From assembly GCA_001939145.1 (NCBI GenBank), contig LSRX01000065.1, positions 395,384 through 459,383 of the forward strand: a stretch of DNA of 64,000 bases, in the 5' to 3' direction. The position numbers and the translations under genes were made by a program. Positions 27,961-37,364 of this stretch are shown piece by piece (positions within the stretch are counted from its first letter, which is position 1; every line of letters begins with the position of its first letter). The notes under the pieces were generated by a model. It did not search any database. It saw only the letters and a program-made list of their open reading frames with translations, and was not told the origin of the DNA. The stretch is from Symbiodinium microadriaticum (Eukaryota; Sar; Dinophyceae; Suessiales; Symbiodiniaceae).

Positions 27961-28067
27961 TGGATAGTTCTCTGAATTGGGGGTTCCCTTTTAGGCCCCC
28001 AACATAGTCCGGCGCGCTTATACAAAGGACCCTAAAATGGACCCCAGTTTTGAAAACTACCCTTATA
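27961..28067. mobile_element. MITE family G
   Basis: ggatagttctctgaattggg left, ttgaaaactaccc right. Confidence 0.55.
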
Positions 28068-28099
28068 GAAACAGGTACATATGTAGGACCCCAAGAAAC

Positions 28100-28171
28100 C
28101 CCTCAGCTTCACCGACGGATCTGCAGAGTGCATCAGGTCGGCGCTGAGGCTCTTGACGTAGTGTTGGATGT
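28100..28171 (-). CDS. Internal exon, unknown protein
   Basis: Acceptor gaaacataag, then IQHYVKSLSADLMHSADPSV and KLR, donor AGGG|GTTTCT. Strong protein-like sequence with a probable helix. Phases 1 in, 1 out. It is not joined with confidence to its neighbours. Confidence 0.5.
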
Positions 28172-28374
28172 CTTATGTTTCAGAAAGTGATCAGGAAGCA
28201 TCTACACAAGGCCGCCATGGTGCAAGAAAGGGTTTAGGGCTTAGGGTTCGGTTTAGGGTTTAGGGTTTAGGGTTTAAGGTTTTGGGGTTTAGGGTTTAGT
28301 GCAAGAGTGCTAAGCCAGCTTTTAATGCTATCCTGCTCACATTACCAAGGCGTTCTTGAAAGAGTAGGCTTCTG

Positions 28375-28468
28375 CCCAGAGGCTCCCAAACCCCCTTTCT
28401 TTAAGGAATAGATGCCTTTAAATTAATATATACCTTAATTAAGTTAAGGGGTTTTGGAGTCTCCGGGT
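28375..28468. mobile_element. MITE family A
   Basis: cccagaggctcccaaaccc left, ttttggagtctccggg right, slightly shortened centre. Confidence 0.6.
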
Positions 28469-28484
28469 TGGGCCCACCAAGGTT

Positions 28485-28550
28485 TCAAATCATGGCTGCG
28501 TCAATCAAAATGCGCTGCGAATCCAGGTCGCCAAGAAAAACCCAGATGCC
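28485..28550 (-). CDS. Exon starting at a TTTAG|G acceptor
   Basis: Follows aaatttag directly. It reads GIWVFLGDLDSQRILIDAAM and stops at TGA. A plus-strand ATG frame overlaps (MAASIKMRCESR) but is shorter. Terminal exon or one with an unseen donor. Confidence 0.42.
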   Translation of the reverse strand, partial: GIWVFLGDLDSQRILIDAAMI

Positions 28551-28628
28551 CTAAATTTAGGGTTTAGGGTCTAGGGTTTATGCCCTGAAGGGAACCCACT
28601 ATCGCGCGCAACCCTGCGAGAATCCTAC

Positions 28629-28715
28629 CCCTCGTCTTTGAGTCGGGAGTAAGGCTTCATGGCTTCTTCAAGCACATTTAGGCTCCAAGAATCCTCAACC
28701 CCCGAAAACCATGTC
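28629..28715 (-). CDS. Internal exon, unknown protein
   Basis: Acceptor gactgtcag|G, donor GAGGG|GTAGGA, 87 bp. It reads TWFSGVEDSWSLNVLEEAMK then PYSRLKDE. Good splice sites at both ends. Joining to 28550 in the obvious way changes that exon's frame, so an intermediate exon may be missing. Confidence 0.5.
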
Positions 28716-28811
28716 CTGACAGTCAACAGTCTAAGCACCGTCCGAAAAGCATATATGCGACAGTCCTACGTCCCTTCGTTACACTCTTAGACCGCTCAGC
28801 GCTGCACCCTA

Positions 28812-28922
28812 CCCAGAGACTCCAAAACCCCTTAATTGAAGCATATACCTTAAATCTTATTAGGGTTCCTATTATAATTTATAAGGCATATTCCTTGATA
28901 AATTGGTTTTGGAGTCTCTGGG
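28812..28922. mobile_element. MITE family A at an intron donor
   Basis: acccagagactccaaaaccc left, ggttttggagtctctggg right. On the minus strand the exon ending at 28928 is followed by GTGTA and then the element. An acceptor (gggtgcag) lies 8-12 bp past its other end, so the intron is almost only this MITE. Confidence 0.65.
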
Positions 28923-28927
28923 TACAC

Positions 28928-29050
28928 TCTTGATCCTGAATCGCTCCGAGCGTCCATCTTTGCCGCTTCCAGGGGTGAGCCCGGAGAGATAGTCTGACTC
29001 TCGCAGGCAAGCTTGCAAGAAGGGAGGCCTCAGTGAGGATTCGGGGCTGG
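28928..29050 (-). CDS. Internal exon, unknown protein
   Basis: Acceptor gatataaaag, then SPESSLRPPFLQACLRESDY, LSGLTPGSGKDGRSERFRIK, donor AAGA|GTGTAC. 123 bp. An alternative open frame exists on the same strand. I chose this one because of its splice sites and composition. Confidence 0.45.
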
Positions 29051-29164
29051 CTTTTATATCGGGCTTTGGGTATTGGAGAACTAAGAGAAAGACTTCCCAG
29101 ATATCCCAAGGCACACGTGTTTCGCAGCCAGACACATCGCTGGGAGTCCAGTGAAAGTATCTCC

Positions 29165-29370
29165 CACATGGCTTCCTTACTTGCTGAGTTCATAAATCCC
29201 ACCCAAAAAGTGTACAGCTTCAGTTCTTCAAGGGGACCAAAATTACACCAAAAACCCGTACAAATTCAGCTCTTGAAGGGCTAATCTTATACCAGACTTG
29301 TACAGTTTCAGAGCTCTTTAAGGGCCAAAAGTATACCAGAAACTGAAGAAAAAAGTGTACCCATTCAGCC
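29165..29370. repeat. Family N repeat, about three units
   Basis: Units of about 60 bp with gtgtacagcttcagttcttca, attacaccaaaaa and cagctcttgaaggg. Related copies are at 51160-51275, 62245-62345 and 63257-63370, where each is preceded by gctgagttcataagcac. Confidence 0.5.
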
Positions 29371-29551
29371 AGCAAGATTCTTCAGAGAAGGGGTCGAGAC
29401 GCCCGGCCTCAAGAGTCCCATCCTCGGATCTGCTAGGGTTGAGGAGTTTAGGGTGCTAGTATGGGTTTACGGGTTAAAGGGGTTTAGGGGTTTAGGGGTT
29501 TAAGGGTTTCAGGGTTAAGGGATCAGGGTTTAGGGTTTAGGGTGCTAGCAT

Positions 29552-29652
29552 GGGAACCTGATGAAGAAACCCTGGGTCTTTACTAGGGTTCCTTATATGA
29601 ATATTCAACTCCTAGCACTTTGGGGTTCGAGGGACAAGGTTTCTGAATCAGC
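29552..29652. mobile_element. MITE family R
   Basis: gaacctgatgaagaaaccct left, agggacaaggtttctgaatc right. Confidence 0.55.
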
Positions 29653-29834
29653 TTTGTACATGGCAGGCGAAAAGAAAAAGAGGTCAACACAGTGTTACCT
29701 ACTACCAGGGTTCCGAATTACAAGCCCGAGTTTGAAAACACAAGTCATCAGCAAAACATGGCCCAAAACCTAAACCCTAAACCCTAATATACCCTAAACC
29801 CTAAGCCCTAAGCCCTATAAGCCCTAAACCCACC

Positions 29835-30257
29835 AAAACAGAGCCAAGCATCTGTGTTGATGTGCAGATAGCAACCATCCCTTCTCGCACTCTGAACTCG
29901 ACGAACTCCAGGAAACTTGAAGCCACAGCGCCTGGTGTGTCTTCCCACCACGACAGGTAGGAGCCACTCAGCTTCGGCACACGTCTCCCCTCGTTCCAAG
30001 CGCTTCAGAACCAGATCCCACGTTCCGTCCAAGGCCAAGACGGTGTCATCTTCCCGTGCCTTTATGTAGTAGTGACCCGGGCTTTCGGGAACTTCAGCTA
30101 CGAGCCAATCTGCACAGGCCCATGGCCATTTGGCCTCAGCTGTCCCCTCCACTTCCAGGCTCACTTGGTGACCCTTGCGGATGACGAACTGCTGTGGCCG
30201 GGCCAGGCTGTAAATGAATTCGGCCACGACCCGATCGGTCATCGCCATGCTTTCCAA
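29835..30257 (-). CDS. Hypothetical protein, possibly beta-trefoil-like
   Basis: An uninterrupted frame of about 140 codons, one of the longest real ones here. ATG at 30248 or 30242 (MTDRVVAEFIYSLARPQQF). The segment PGHYYIKAREDDTVLALDG, then WDLVLKRLERG, recalls the repeated strand-turn units of beta-trefoil proteins (ricin-B or fascin type), but this is a weak resemblance. A donor-like TTTTG|GTGGGT lies at about 29835, where TTTAGGG-derived intron begins. Unspliced, the frame would end in repeat sequence at 29808. No signal peptide. Upstream 30260-30560 is non-repeat and may hold the 5' region. Confidence 0.55.
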
Positions 30258-30607
30258 AACGGAAGTCTGCGCATTCCCACGCAGTCTACTCTTGAGCCTT
30301 ACTCTTGAGCCTCCAGCACCAGGACAAAAATGCGGGCATCAACCGATGCAAGTCTATCGACAGATCCGACACTGAAATAAAAGTAATTATGTGAAACATG
30401 GCCTGGATGATTAGATGAGGCTTTTGGGCTGGCATACAGTAGAACAAGGATATAAAGACTTTCGGGTGGTGCTCTCTGTCATTTGCTCAACCACGACAGT
30501 TTTTCTAGACGCCTTGTCAGGTTGGGCGAGCGCTACTAATCACAAATTTCCTAAGCTGTAAACCCTAAACCCTAAAGCCTGTATATCCTCCAGTAACCCA
30601 TGATGTA

Positions 30608-30712
30608 CCCAGAGACTCCAAAACCCCTTAAGTAAGGAATATACCTTGATTCATAATCGGAACCCTAATAAGATTTAAAGTAAGTGCTTAATTAAGGGGT
30701 TTTGGAGTCTCT
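30608..30712. mobile_element. MITE family A
   Basis: cccagagactccaaaacccc left, ttttggagtctct right, flanked by ATGTA on both sides. Confidence 0.7.
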
Positions 30713-30719
30713 ATGTAGG

Positions 30720-30770
30720 TAACTGGAGCCCTAGGGAAAGCACGGACGCATCGACCCGGGGTTTCTGTAG
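30720..30770 (-). CDS. Candidate exon next to a MITE
   Basis: Acceptor catactacag, then KPRVDASVLSLGLQ, bounded by family A. Short and without a partner. Confidence 0.3.
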
Positions 30771-31041
30771 TATGTCTTCGGGTTTCGGTTTAGGTTCAGG
30801 GTCTTTAGGATTTTTAGGGTTTTTGGGGCTCTTAGGGTTTTTTTTAGGGTTTTTGGGGCTTTTAGGGTTTAGGGGTATCTCGAGGAAGCTCAAGGAATGA
30901 CATTCCCTCTGTCAGGGATCGGGTTTAGGGTTTATAGGGTTCAGGAAAGATGAAGGGATGCGGGATAGCTGACACTGACCAGCGCCGTACACCGCAAGAA
31001 AAAACACAAGAATTCAGTGATAAGCACCCTAAACACTAAAC

Positions 31042-31289
31042 CCGCTCGACAGAGCAGGCTTCCAGTACCAACTTTGTGATCTGCCCCGCGACACAAACGG
31101 ACACGGAGATGTCGTGTTGCTTCGGATCGGAGGTTTAGCTCAAGTTGCCCAGGCAAACTGAGCGTGTCGATGGTCGGGATCAACAGGTTCTGCAACTTCT
31201 CTTTGGCTTTGCTGGCTTGCATGTGCTCTGCATGCTGCTTGAGCAAGGGCGCCAGCTCCTTGTTCACACCGGCTTTGACATTGTCTTCG
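31042..31289 (-). CDS. Helical protein, exon downstream of a MITE-bearing intron
   Basis: Acceptor tttactag, then EDNVKAGVNKELAPLLKQHA, EHMQASKAKEKLQNLLIPTI, DTLSLPGQLELNL. Lys/Glu/Leu-rich and probably helical, perhaps coiled coil. The donor is GCGG|GTTTAG at a TTTAGGG-like tract, so the end is approximate. Joins the 22-bp exon at 31469-31490 through a split Asp codon. Confidence 0.6.
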
Positions 31290-31301
31290 CTAGTAAATGC
31301 T

Positions 31302-31408
31302 ACTGCTGATGATATAAATCCTGCATTACCCATCATAAGGAATATACCATACTTCCCACAGTTTAGGGTCCTTAATAAAGTAATGCAAGATTTATATCAT
31401 CAACCGTA
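31302..31408. mobile_element. MITE family C inside an intron
   Basis: actgctgatgatataaatcc left and atatcatcaaccgta right. It accounts for 107 of the 179 bp of intron 31290-31468. Confidence 0.65.
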
Positions 31409-31468
31409 TGTGTGGGAGCATGAGTTGAATTCCGCAACAGGGGAGACTCAACGATGGTGGAAGCTCAC

Positions 31469-31490
31469 TCGGGTACTCCAGGGGCCTTTG
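31469..31490 (-). CDS. Micro-exon upstream of the helical exon
   Basis: 22 bp between acceptor tcgaaatag and donor CCGA|GTGAGC, reading KAPGVP. Its phase matches the next exon. The acceptor is preceded by CCCTAAA units. It is supported mainly by the donor and phase. Confidence 0.35.
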
Positions 31491-31664
31491 CTATTTCGAA
31501 GAGGGGTTTAGGGTTTTAGGGTTTTCGGGTTTTAGGGCTTAGGCGTGGGGCTTAGGCTTTACGGCTTAGGGCTTAGGGTTTAAGGTGTAGGGCCCTTCTA
31601 AGCGTTCTACAAGGGATTGAGGTTGTAGGGCCTAGGGGCCTCACTCGTTTGAAGAAGGCTAGAC

Positions 31665-31983
31665 GCCATATGGTTAGTTTTTTTGAACTAGGGTCTCTCT
31701 TAAAGGGTTCCTTAAAGGGATCTACAAGGGTTTCTATAAGGGTTCTATTAAGGGTAGTATAAGGGTTCTGATTGGGTAGTTCTCTAAATTAGGGTCCCTT
31801 TTTAGGTCCCCAACATAGTACGACACCCTTATAAAAAGGACCCCTAAAACAGAGACCCTAATTTAGAGAACTACCCAATCAGAACCCTTATACTACCCTT
31901 AACAGAACCCTTATAGAAACCTTGTAGATACCTTTAAGGACCTCTAAAAAAGGGACCCTAGTTCAGAAAACTACCCATATGGC
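31665..31983. mobile_element. Nested palindrome of 319 bp with family G at its centre
   Basis: Outer ends gccatatgg / ccatatggc. Arms of about 105 bp contain tctataagggttct and its complement. The core 31773-31876 is a complete family G MITE. Arms differ by small indels. No coding frame. Confidence 0.75.
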
Positions 31984-32302
31984 GCTTTGACTGGGTTCTC
32001 CCAGACTCCACAACTCTCTAACTCAGCAATATACATGCACAGCATCTCGGAATGCTAAAGATGGTTCAAAGCGTGTTCCTAAAACTAAAACAAACCGTAG
32101 AGAAGCGACGGCCTAAACAAAACCCTCACCCTAAACTCCAACCCCGACGCTATAAACTGCCATGAACCCTAAAACCCCCAACCCAATAATCCTAAACACC
32201 ACATCCTAAACCCCCAAACCCGAAAACCCCAAACCCCTCATAACACACCTACAGAACCCTCAAAGGCACCCTTCAAAGGGAAAGTCCCCTCAACGGCTAA
32301 TT

Positions 32303-32459
32303 CCCAGAGACTCCAAAGCCCCTGAATTAAGGAATATACCTTAAATCTTATTAGGGTTCCTACTACCTCAATTAAGGAATATACCTTAAATCTTATTAGG
32401 GTTCCTATGATAATTTAATTCATATATTCCTTAATTAAAGGGTTTTTGGAGTCCCTGGG
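32303..32459. mobile_element. MITE family A with an internal duplication
   Basis: ttcccagagactccaaagcc left, tttttggagtccctggg right. The unit aattaaggaatatacc..gggttcctat is present twice. Confidence 0.65.
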
Positions 32460-32648
32460 ATTTTTTTGGGGGGCTCCTGAGCAGCCGGACTTCTAAGACC
32501 TGGAGCATCCGTGGAGCCAGCCTGAGTTTGTATAGGGGTTTGGGATTTAGGGGGTTTAGGGGTATAGGGGTTTAGGATTTACGGGGTTTAGGGCTTTGGG
32601 GGCTTAGGATTTTGAGTTTAGGGTTTTGGGTGTACGGGCTATAAGCTA

Positions 32649-32973
32649 CCCAGAGACTCCAAAACCCCTTTAATTAAGGAGATATACCTTCAATCATAGT
32701 AGGGACCCTAATAAGACTTAACGTGTATTCCGTAATTGAGTTTTGAGAGGTTTACCACGGGGTTTGGGATTTAGGGGTTTAGGGGTTTCGGGGTTTAGGA
32801 TTTAGGGGGTTTAGGGCTTTGGGGGCTTAGGATTTTGAGTTTAGGGTTTTGGGTGTACGGGCTATAAGCTACCCAGAGACTCCAAAACCCCTTTAATTAA
32901 GGAGATATACCTTCAATCATAGTAGGGACCCTAATAAGACTTAACGTGTATTCCGTAATTGAGTTTTGAGAGG
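32649..32973. repeat. 223-bp tandem duplication carrying a truncated family A
   Basis: gggctataagctacccagag occurs at 32636 and 32859. Each copy carries a family A left end (cccagagactccaaaacccc) whose right end is lost at ttttgagagg, followed by the same TTTAGGG-variant tract. Confidence 0.75.
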
Positions 32974-33546
32974 TTTACCACGGGGTTTGGGATTTAGGGG
33001 TTTAGGGGTTTCGGGGTTTAGGATTTAGGGGGTTTAGGGCTTTGGGGGCTTAGGATTTTGAGTTTAGGGTTTTGGGTTTAGGTTTAGGGTTTAGGGTTAG
33101 GGTTTAGGGGCTTTAGGGGATTAGGATTTTGAGTTTAGGGCTTTGGGTTTAGGTTTAGAGTTGGGGGTTTGGGATTTAGGGGTGTGCCCTTAGCATCGAA
33201 ATAGCCCCAAAGCTTTATATAATAGGGTCTTTGGGCCCAGAAGCCTTAAAGTATGAGTCCTTCGAGGGCAAGGGTTAGGGGTTCGGGGATTGATGGTTTA
33301 GGGTTTAGTGGTTTTGGGATTTTGAGTTTGGGGTTTTGGGTTATCGGTTTAGGGTTGGGGGGTTACTCTAGAGGCCTTAATAATAACCTATACTATTTTG
33401 GGGGTATAGGTTACTATTAAGGCCCCTGGATTAAACCCCAAACCATCAACCTAAAACACAAAACCCTAAACTCAAAACCCCAAACCCCTCAACCCTAAAC
33501 ATCACCCCCCTGAACCCCTAAACCCCAAATCCCACACATAGGGTTG

Positions 33547-33637
33547 CAAGTAAGGTAACTATACTCAGCATCAAATATGACCCAATTCAAACATCTGCAA
33601 CCTTGTGTACCTACTGAGTCCCATGATCCGTTCAAGT
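33547..33637. mobile_element. MITE family D
   Basis: The right end gtcccatgatccgttcaagta and interior ggtaactatac match family D. The left end is worn. Confidence 0.45.
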
Positions 33638-33872
33638 ACTGGTCACTGAGAGGTTGTTTATATACAAGTACCATAACGATGGAGGGGTACAGGGGCCGAA
33701 AATATCACAAGGAGACGTAAGGCAAGTCTTGGGGTTTAGAACTGAAATACAGGGGTTCCGTAAGGGGTCTTCAGGTTTAGGGTGTAATATGGAGAGCTTA
33801 TTAACTAGAATTGGGTTTGGGCTCTGGGGTGGAGTTTCGGCTTTGGGGGCTACGGTTTGGGATCTTACTATA

Positions 33873-33976
33873 CCCAGAGACTCCAAAACCCCTTAATTGA
33901 GGAATTTGCCTTAAATCAGAATAGGAACCTTGGTAAGATCCAAAAGTATATTCCGTAATTAAGCGGTTTGGGATCT
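33873..33976. mobile_element. MITE family A inserted in a family J-like element
   Basis: Left tacccagagactccaaaacc, worn right end gcggtttgggatctc. ACTATA flanks both sides as a target duplication within tttgggatct.actata. Confidence 0.6.
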
Positions 33977-34474
33977 CACTATATGCTGTCCTTTCAGGGT
34001 TACTCTAAGAGTTCCTTTCGGGGCTCTATAAAGGGTTTTGCAGGGTTTCACTGTAGGTTCTGTAAGGATACTTAGGCCTGAAAGAGGTTCTCATATCGGT
34101 CCAGGGTATGTAGGGTTTAGGGTTTTAGGGTCATAAGGTAGGTATTGTGAGGCCAAAGTACTATACTACACTGGTATTACATGGACCCTGAGGCAGATGG
34201 GATTTCACGCTCCGCGTGCCGGCCTGACGTTTAAGCCATGGCATGTCAAACTAGACGTCCTAGCAAAAGATAGTAGACTTTAATAGGCCCTTATAGGGAC
34301 CCTTGCAAGAACGCATAGAGATCCCCTTCTTAGAGCCCGTAAAGGAAACTTATTCTCCTGTCCCGTAGTCTCAGCGCTTCTTGGGCCCAGGCCCCTTGAG
34401 AGAGCCCTCTGGAGGAACCGGGTTCTAATGATGAAGGCGCTAAGCTCCACCCCGAAATTTCCAACCTAAACCCC

Positions 34475-34579
34475 ACAGAGACTCCAAAACGCCTTTAGGA
34501 ATATGCCTTAAATCTTATTAGGGTTCCTATTATAGTTTAATGGCATATTCCTTAATTAAGGGGTTTTGGAGTCTCTGGG
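34475..34579. mobile_element. MITE family A
   Basis: cagagactccaaaacgcctt left, ttttggagtctctggg right. Confidence 0.7.
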
Positions 34580-34707
34580 CCCAAACCCTGATAAAGTTAA
34601 CTCTGTAAGCCCGACAAAAAGCCAGGTGCTCTGGGGCTCAGACCCGGCGGCTGCATCAGCCAGCTTCGACTTCGCCGCATCCTCGGGCCGGCTGCGGGCT
34701 GCGCTAT

Positions 34708-34808
34708 CCCAGAGACTCCAAAACCCCTTAAATTAAGGGATATACCTTAGATCTTATTAGGGTTCCCAGCATAATTTGAGGTGTTAAAGGGGTTTTGGAG
34801 TCTCTGGG
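34708..34808. mobile_element. MITE family A
   Basis: cccagagactccaaaacccc left, ttttggagtctctgggg right. Confidence 0.7.
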
Positions 34809-35082
34809 GTATGCTCAGGTAGCGGGAGGCGGAGGGGCGGGGTCCGTCTATCGGTTTAGAGTTTAGGGTTATAGGGTTTTGGGACTCTGTTAGTGTGGGC
34901 GTCAAAGTCTACGGCGGTAGACCCGGAAAAGTCTATGGCTTATGATTGAGCAATGCGGGTTTAAGGGAGAAGGGCTAAGGGCCCGGTTTAGGGTTTAGGG
35001 GAGTGTCGATGTTTCATAAGAGGCAGGAGGTTGAAGATTTAGAGAGTATTGCAAATGGCTCAAAAACTTCAGGCTGCATGAA

Positions 35083-35259
35083 TTACGGGGTTCTCCGTTC
35101 GTTTTGCTTTCCTTTGGCTGCTGCGGCTGCCTCTGCCGCCCCAGCAGAAACATTCGGACAAGAGTCGTCGTCATCACTGGAGGTAGTAGAAGCAGGGAAA
35201 AGAGCATGTTCAAGCAGCTGGCATGTGTAACCATGTTTTTCAGCAATGGGCAACAAACA
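35083..35259 (-). CDS. Hypothetical protein, Ala/Asp-rich terminal exon
   Basis: Acceptor gggactcag at the edge of a family E MITE, then 58 codons to TAA: LPIAEKHGYTCQLLEHALFP, STTSSDDDDSCPNVSAG, AAEAAAAAKGKQ. The acidic/Ala low-complexity tail is typical of disordered C-termini. The plus strand is also open (ORF at 35003) but less convincing. No family recognised. Confidence 0.45.
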   Translation of the reverse strand, partial: CLLPIAEKHGYTCQLLEHALFPASTTSSDDDDSCPNVSAGAAEAAAAAKGKQNERRTP

Positions 35260-35263
35260 CTGA

Positions 35264-35360
35264 GTCCCTGTTGGGGCCATATTAAACATGATCGTTTTTA
35301 ATCCTTACTCGGGATTTGTTATAGCAAAACTGCCAAAAAATGTATCCGACAAGGACCCAG
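35264..35360. mobile_element. MITE family E at an exon boundary
   Basis: gtccctgttggggccatatt left, tccgacaaggacccag right. The minus-strand exon begins 4 bp past its end. Confidence 0.6.
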
Positions 35361-35514
35361 AACACATGTTGCGATGGGACCCTAACCCCCCAGGTACCCA
35401 ATATATAGGGCACTAGAGCCCCTAGGGCCCTATATAGAAGGTACCTGGAGGGTTATATAGGGTGATGTCCGGGGACTTATCTGGGCCTCCCTAAACCCCA
35501 AACCCTAAACCCCT

Positions 35515-35630
35515 AAACCCTATAAACCCTATAAACCCTATAAACCCTATAAACCCTAAACCCTATAAACCCTATAAACCCTATAAACCCTATAAACCCT
35601 ATAAACCCTATAAACCCTAAACCCTTAGGC
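35515..35630. repeat. (CCCTATAAA)n array
   Basis: About twelve 9-bp units, a variant of CCCTAAA with TA inserted. Its complement appears in the other palindrome arm. Confidence 0.85.
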
Positions 35631-35889
35631 ATGTGAAAACGTCCGAAACTTGAGGCTTCCTCCTCGGTCACCGGCAGGGCTCTTGCGCGCCACAGGGTTT
35701 AGGGTTTAGGGTTTGGGGTTTTGGGGTTTTAGGGTTTAGGGGTTTCGGGTTTAGGGTTTATAGGGTTTATAGGGTTTGGGGTTTAGGGTTTAGGGTTTAG
35801 GGAGGCCCAGATAAGTCCCTGGACATCACCCTAACCCTCCAGGTACCTACTTTTTTAGGGCGCTCCGGGCTCTAGTGCCCTCTATAGTA

Positions 35890-35992
35890 CCCAGAGACTC
35901 CAAAACCCCTTAATTCAGGAATATACCTAAAATTACAACAGGAACCCTAATAAGGTTTAAGTAGTTGAGGCTAAGGGTTTTTGGAGTCTCTA
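35890..35992. mobile_element. MITE family A inside a palindrome arm
   Basis: cccagagactccaaaacccc left, tttttggagtctct right. Confidence 0.7.
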
Positions 35993-36092
35993 GGTAGTAG
36001 GTACCTGGAGGGTTAGGGTCGTCGTTAGCACTCACCGCTCCTAGAGTTTTAAATCGCATTGGACCACCTTTTTTTCTCAGAATTCCTGCTCC

Positions 36093-36881
36093 TCAGACCG
36101 CCGCTTCTCCCAGAATCTTCGCTGATCGTCGGCCTGAATACTGGAAAACCATTGGGATATCCGTTGCCAGCATCTGGACTCCAGTCTTGGACTTGCTGCT
36201 CAAGGCCGGTGCTCCGGCCTTCAGAAGCAAGTCTAAGACTGGAGCGTGTGAGTTGATGGCCGCAAGCATTAGTGCAGCGCAGCCGTCATCGGCACGCAAG
36301 TCCCTCTGAGCTCCACCGTCCAGAAGTTTCTGCATGGCTCGAGCAGGACCGCGGGATGCTGCAACCATCAGCGCGGTTCGGCCACAGCAGTTTCGAAAGT
36401 TCAGCTGACAGCAGGACTCCACAAGTAATTGCACTAGTCGTATCATCGTCGTGTGTGACTGGCTTTGTCACGGCTTCCAGCAGTGCTATCTGGCCCTAGG
36501 AGTTACGCAAGTCCTTCTGAGCACCAGCCTCTAAAAGCTGCCGTACGACTGGAGCAGGACCCGCGATTGCTGCACTCGTCAGGGCTTTCCCGACATCGTC
36601 GGCCGAATTCACATCAGAGCGGGGCCTCCAGGAAGAGCTTTGCGACATGCAAGTTGCCCTTGCCAGATGCCAGCACGAGTGCAGTGCCTTGCAAGTGCGG
36701 CCATCCACATTCCCACTGTTGGTGATATAAATTCTGCATGACCTTAAGGACCCTACACTATGGGAAATATGGCATATTCCTTGTTGTGGTGGGTCATGCA
36801 GGATTTATATCATCAACTGTATCCACTGCAGCATCCGGGTCCATGGGAAGCTGCATGAAGGCCTCCACCTGAGACATCCCG
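36093..36881 (-). pseudogene. Ankyrin-repeat pseudogene
   Basis: Minus-strand fragments in order: MSQVEAFMQLPMDPDAAV (the linker before repeat 1, as in the gene at 7903), a family C MITE, then ankyrin repeats with ALVLASGKGNLHVAKLFLEA, DVGKALTSAAIAGPAPVV, CGRTALMVAASRGPARAM and DGCAALMLAAINSHAPVL. I see at least three frameshifts and an in-frame TAG (after KDLRNS), so this copy is dead. The ubiquitin-like first exon was not found. Binding scaffolds of this class are abundant in Symbiodiniaceae. Confidence 0.7.
36715..36820. mobile_element. MITE family C inserted in the ankyrin pseudogene
   Basis: ctgttggtgatataaattct left, atatcatcaactgta right, reverse orientation. CAGTGGA/CAGTGGG on the two sides of the coding sequence is a probable imperfect target duplication. 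Confidence 0.7.
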
Positions 36882-37130
36882 GAACCTTGGGACTCTTTTC
36901 TGGCTCAAGATCCGACTAGGAAACTTTGCAAGGCCTTTGCTGTTAGAGCTCTGGGGGGAAGAAACCTACTTGAGCTTTACTATCAAATTTGAGACACGTC
37001 ATTGCATGTCATTGCTCAATACAATCTCAGTACTCTAGGAGACATCAATTAGAACAGGATCATTGGGTTTGTTGAGTATACACAAGGGACCAACAAAGCT
37101 GAATGGTGTTACAAAATGATATTCCCACCC

Positions 37131-37235
37131 TCACAGAACCGCGCCGCGTGCCTGGATCGCACGGCCGAAGTCCACAGCTGTCATTAGCTGTCTCCGCTGG
37201 TGCTCGGAAGCCTCCATGAATGTCGAGATAGCAAC
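37131..37235 (-). CDS. Unrecognised protein, terminal exon
   Basis: Acceptor caaccctccag|GTTGC. It reads VAISTFMEASEHQRRQLMTA, VDFGRAIQARGAVL, TGA. The helical, charged composition is convincing. Phase 0 matches the donor of the exon at 37365. Confidence 0.55.
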   Translation of the reverse strand, partial: VAISTFMEASEHQRRQLMTAVDFGRAIQARGAVL

Positions 37236-37364
37236 CTGGAGGGTTGAGAGTTTGGGGCTTCTTTGATTCCATCTTCTTTGTTTTAGGGTTTCAGGGTTAT
37301 TTATATAGGGTTTAGGGCACAGCACCTGCAGATCCAGCACAGAGCCGGGCTACTGTGACGTCAC

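Larger units (their letters stand above)
35378..36020. repeat. Inverted repeat of about 640 bp, interrupted by a family A MITE
   Basis: Left arm from gaccctaacccc through ccaggtaccc, gcactagagcccctagg, ggacttatctgggcctcc. The right arm is its complement ending ggttagggtc. The loop is about 65 bp of unique DNA (35632-35695). Inner arms are (CCCTATAAA)n. Family A (35890-35992) lies only in the right arm, so it arrived after the palindrome formed. Confidence 0.75.

Noticed and set aside
36885-36912. Dinoflagellate spliced-leader relic (ttttctggctcaag)
   Set aside because: Only the last nine bases (tggctcaag) match the spliced leader and there is a mismatch inside the T run. It sits within or next to ankyrin pseudogene sequence on the other strand. 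Too weak to call.
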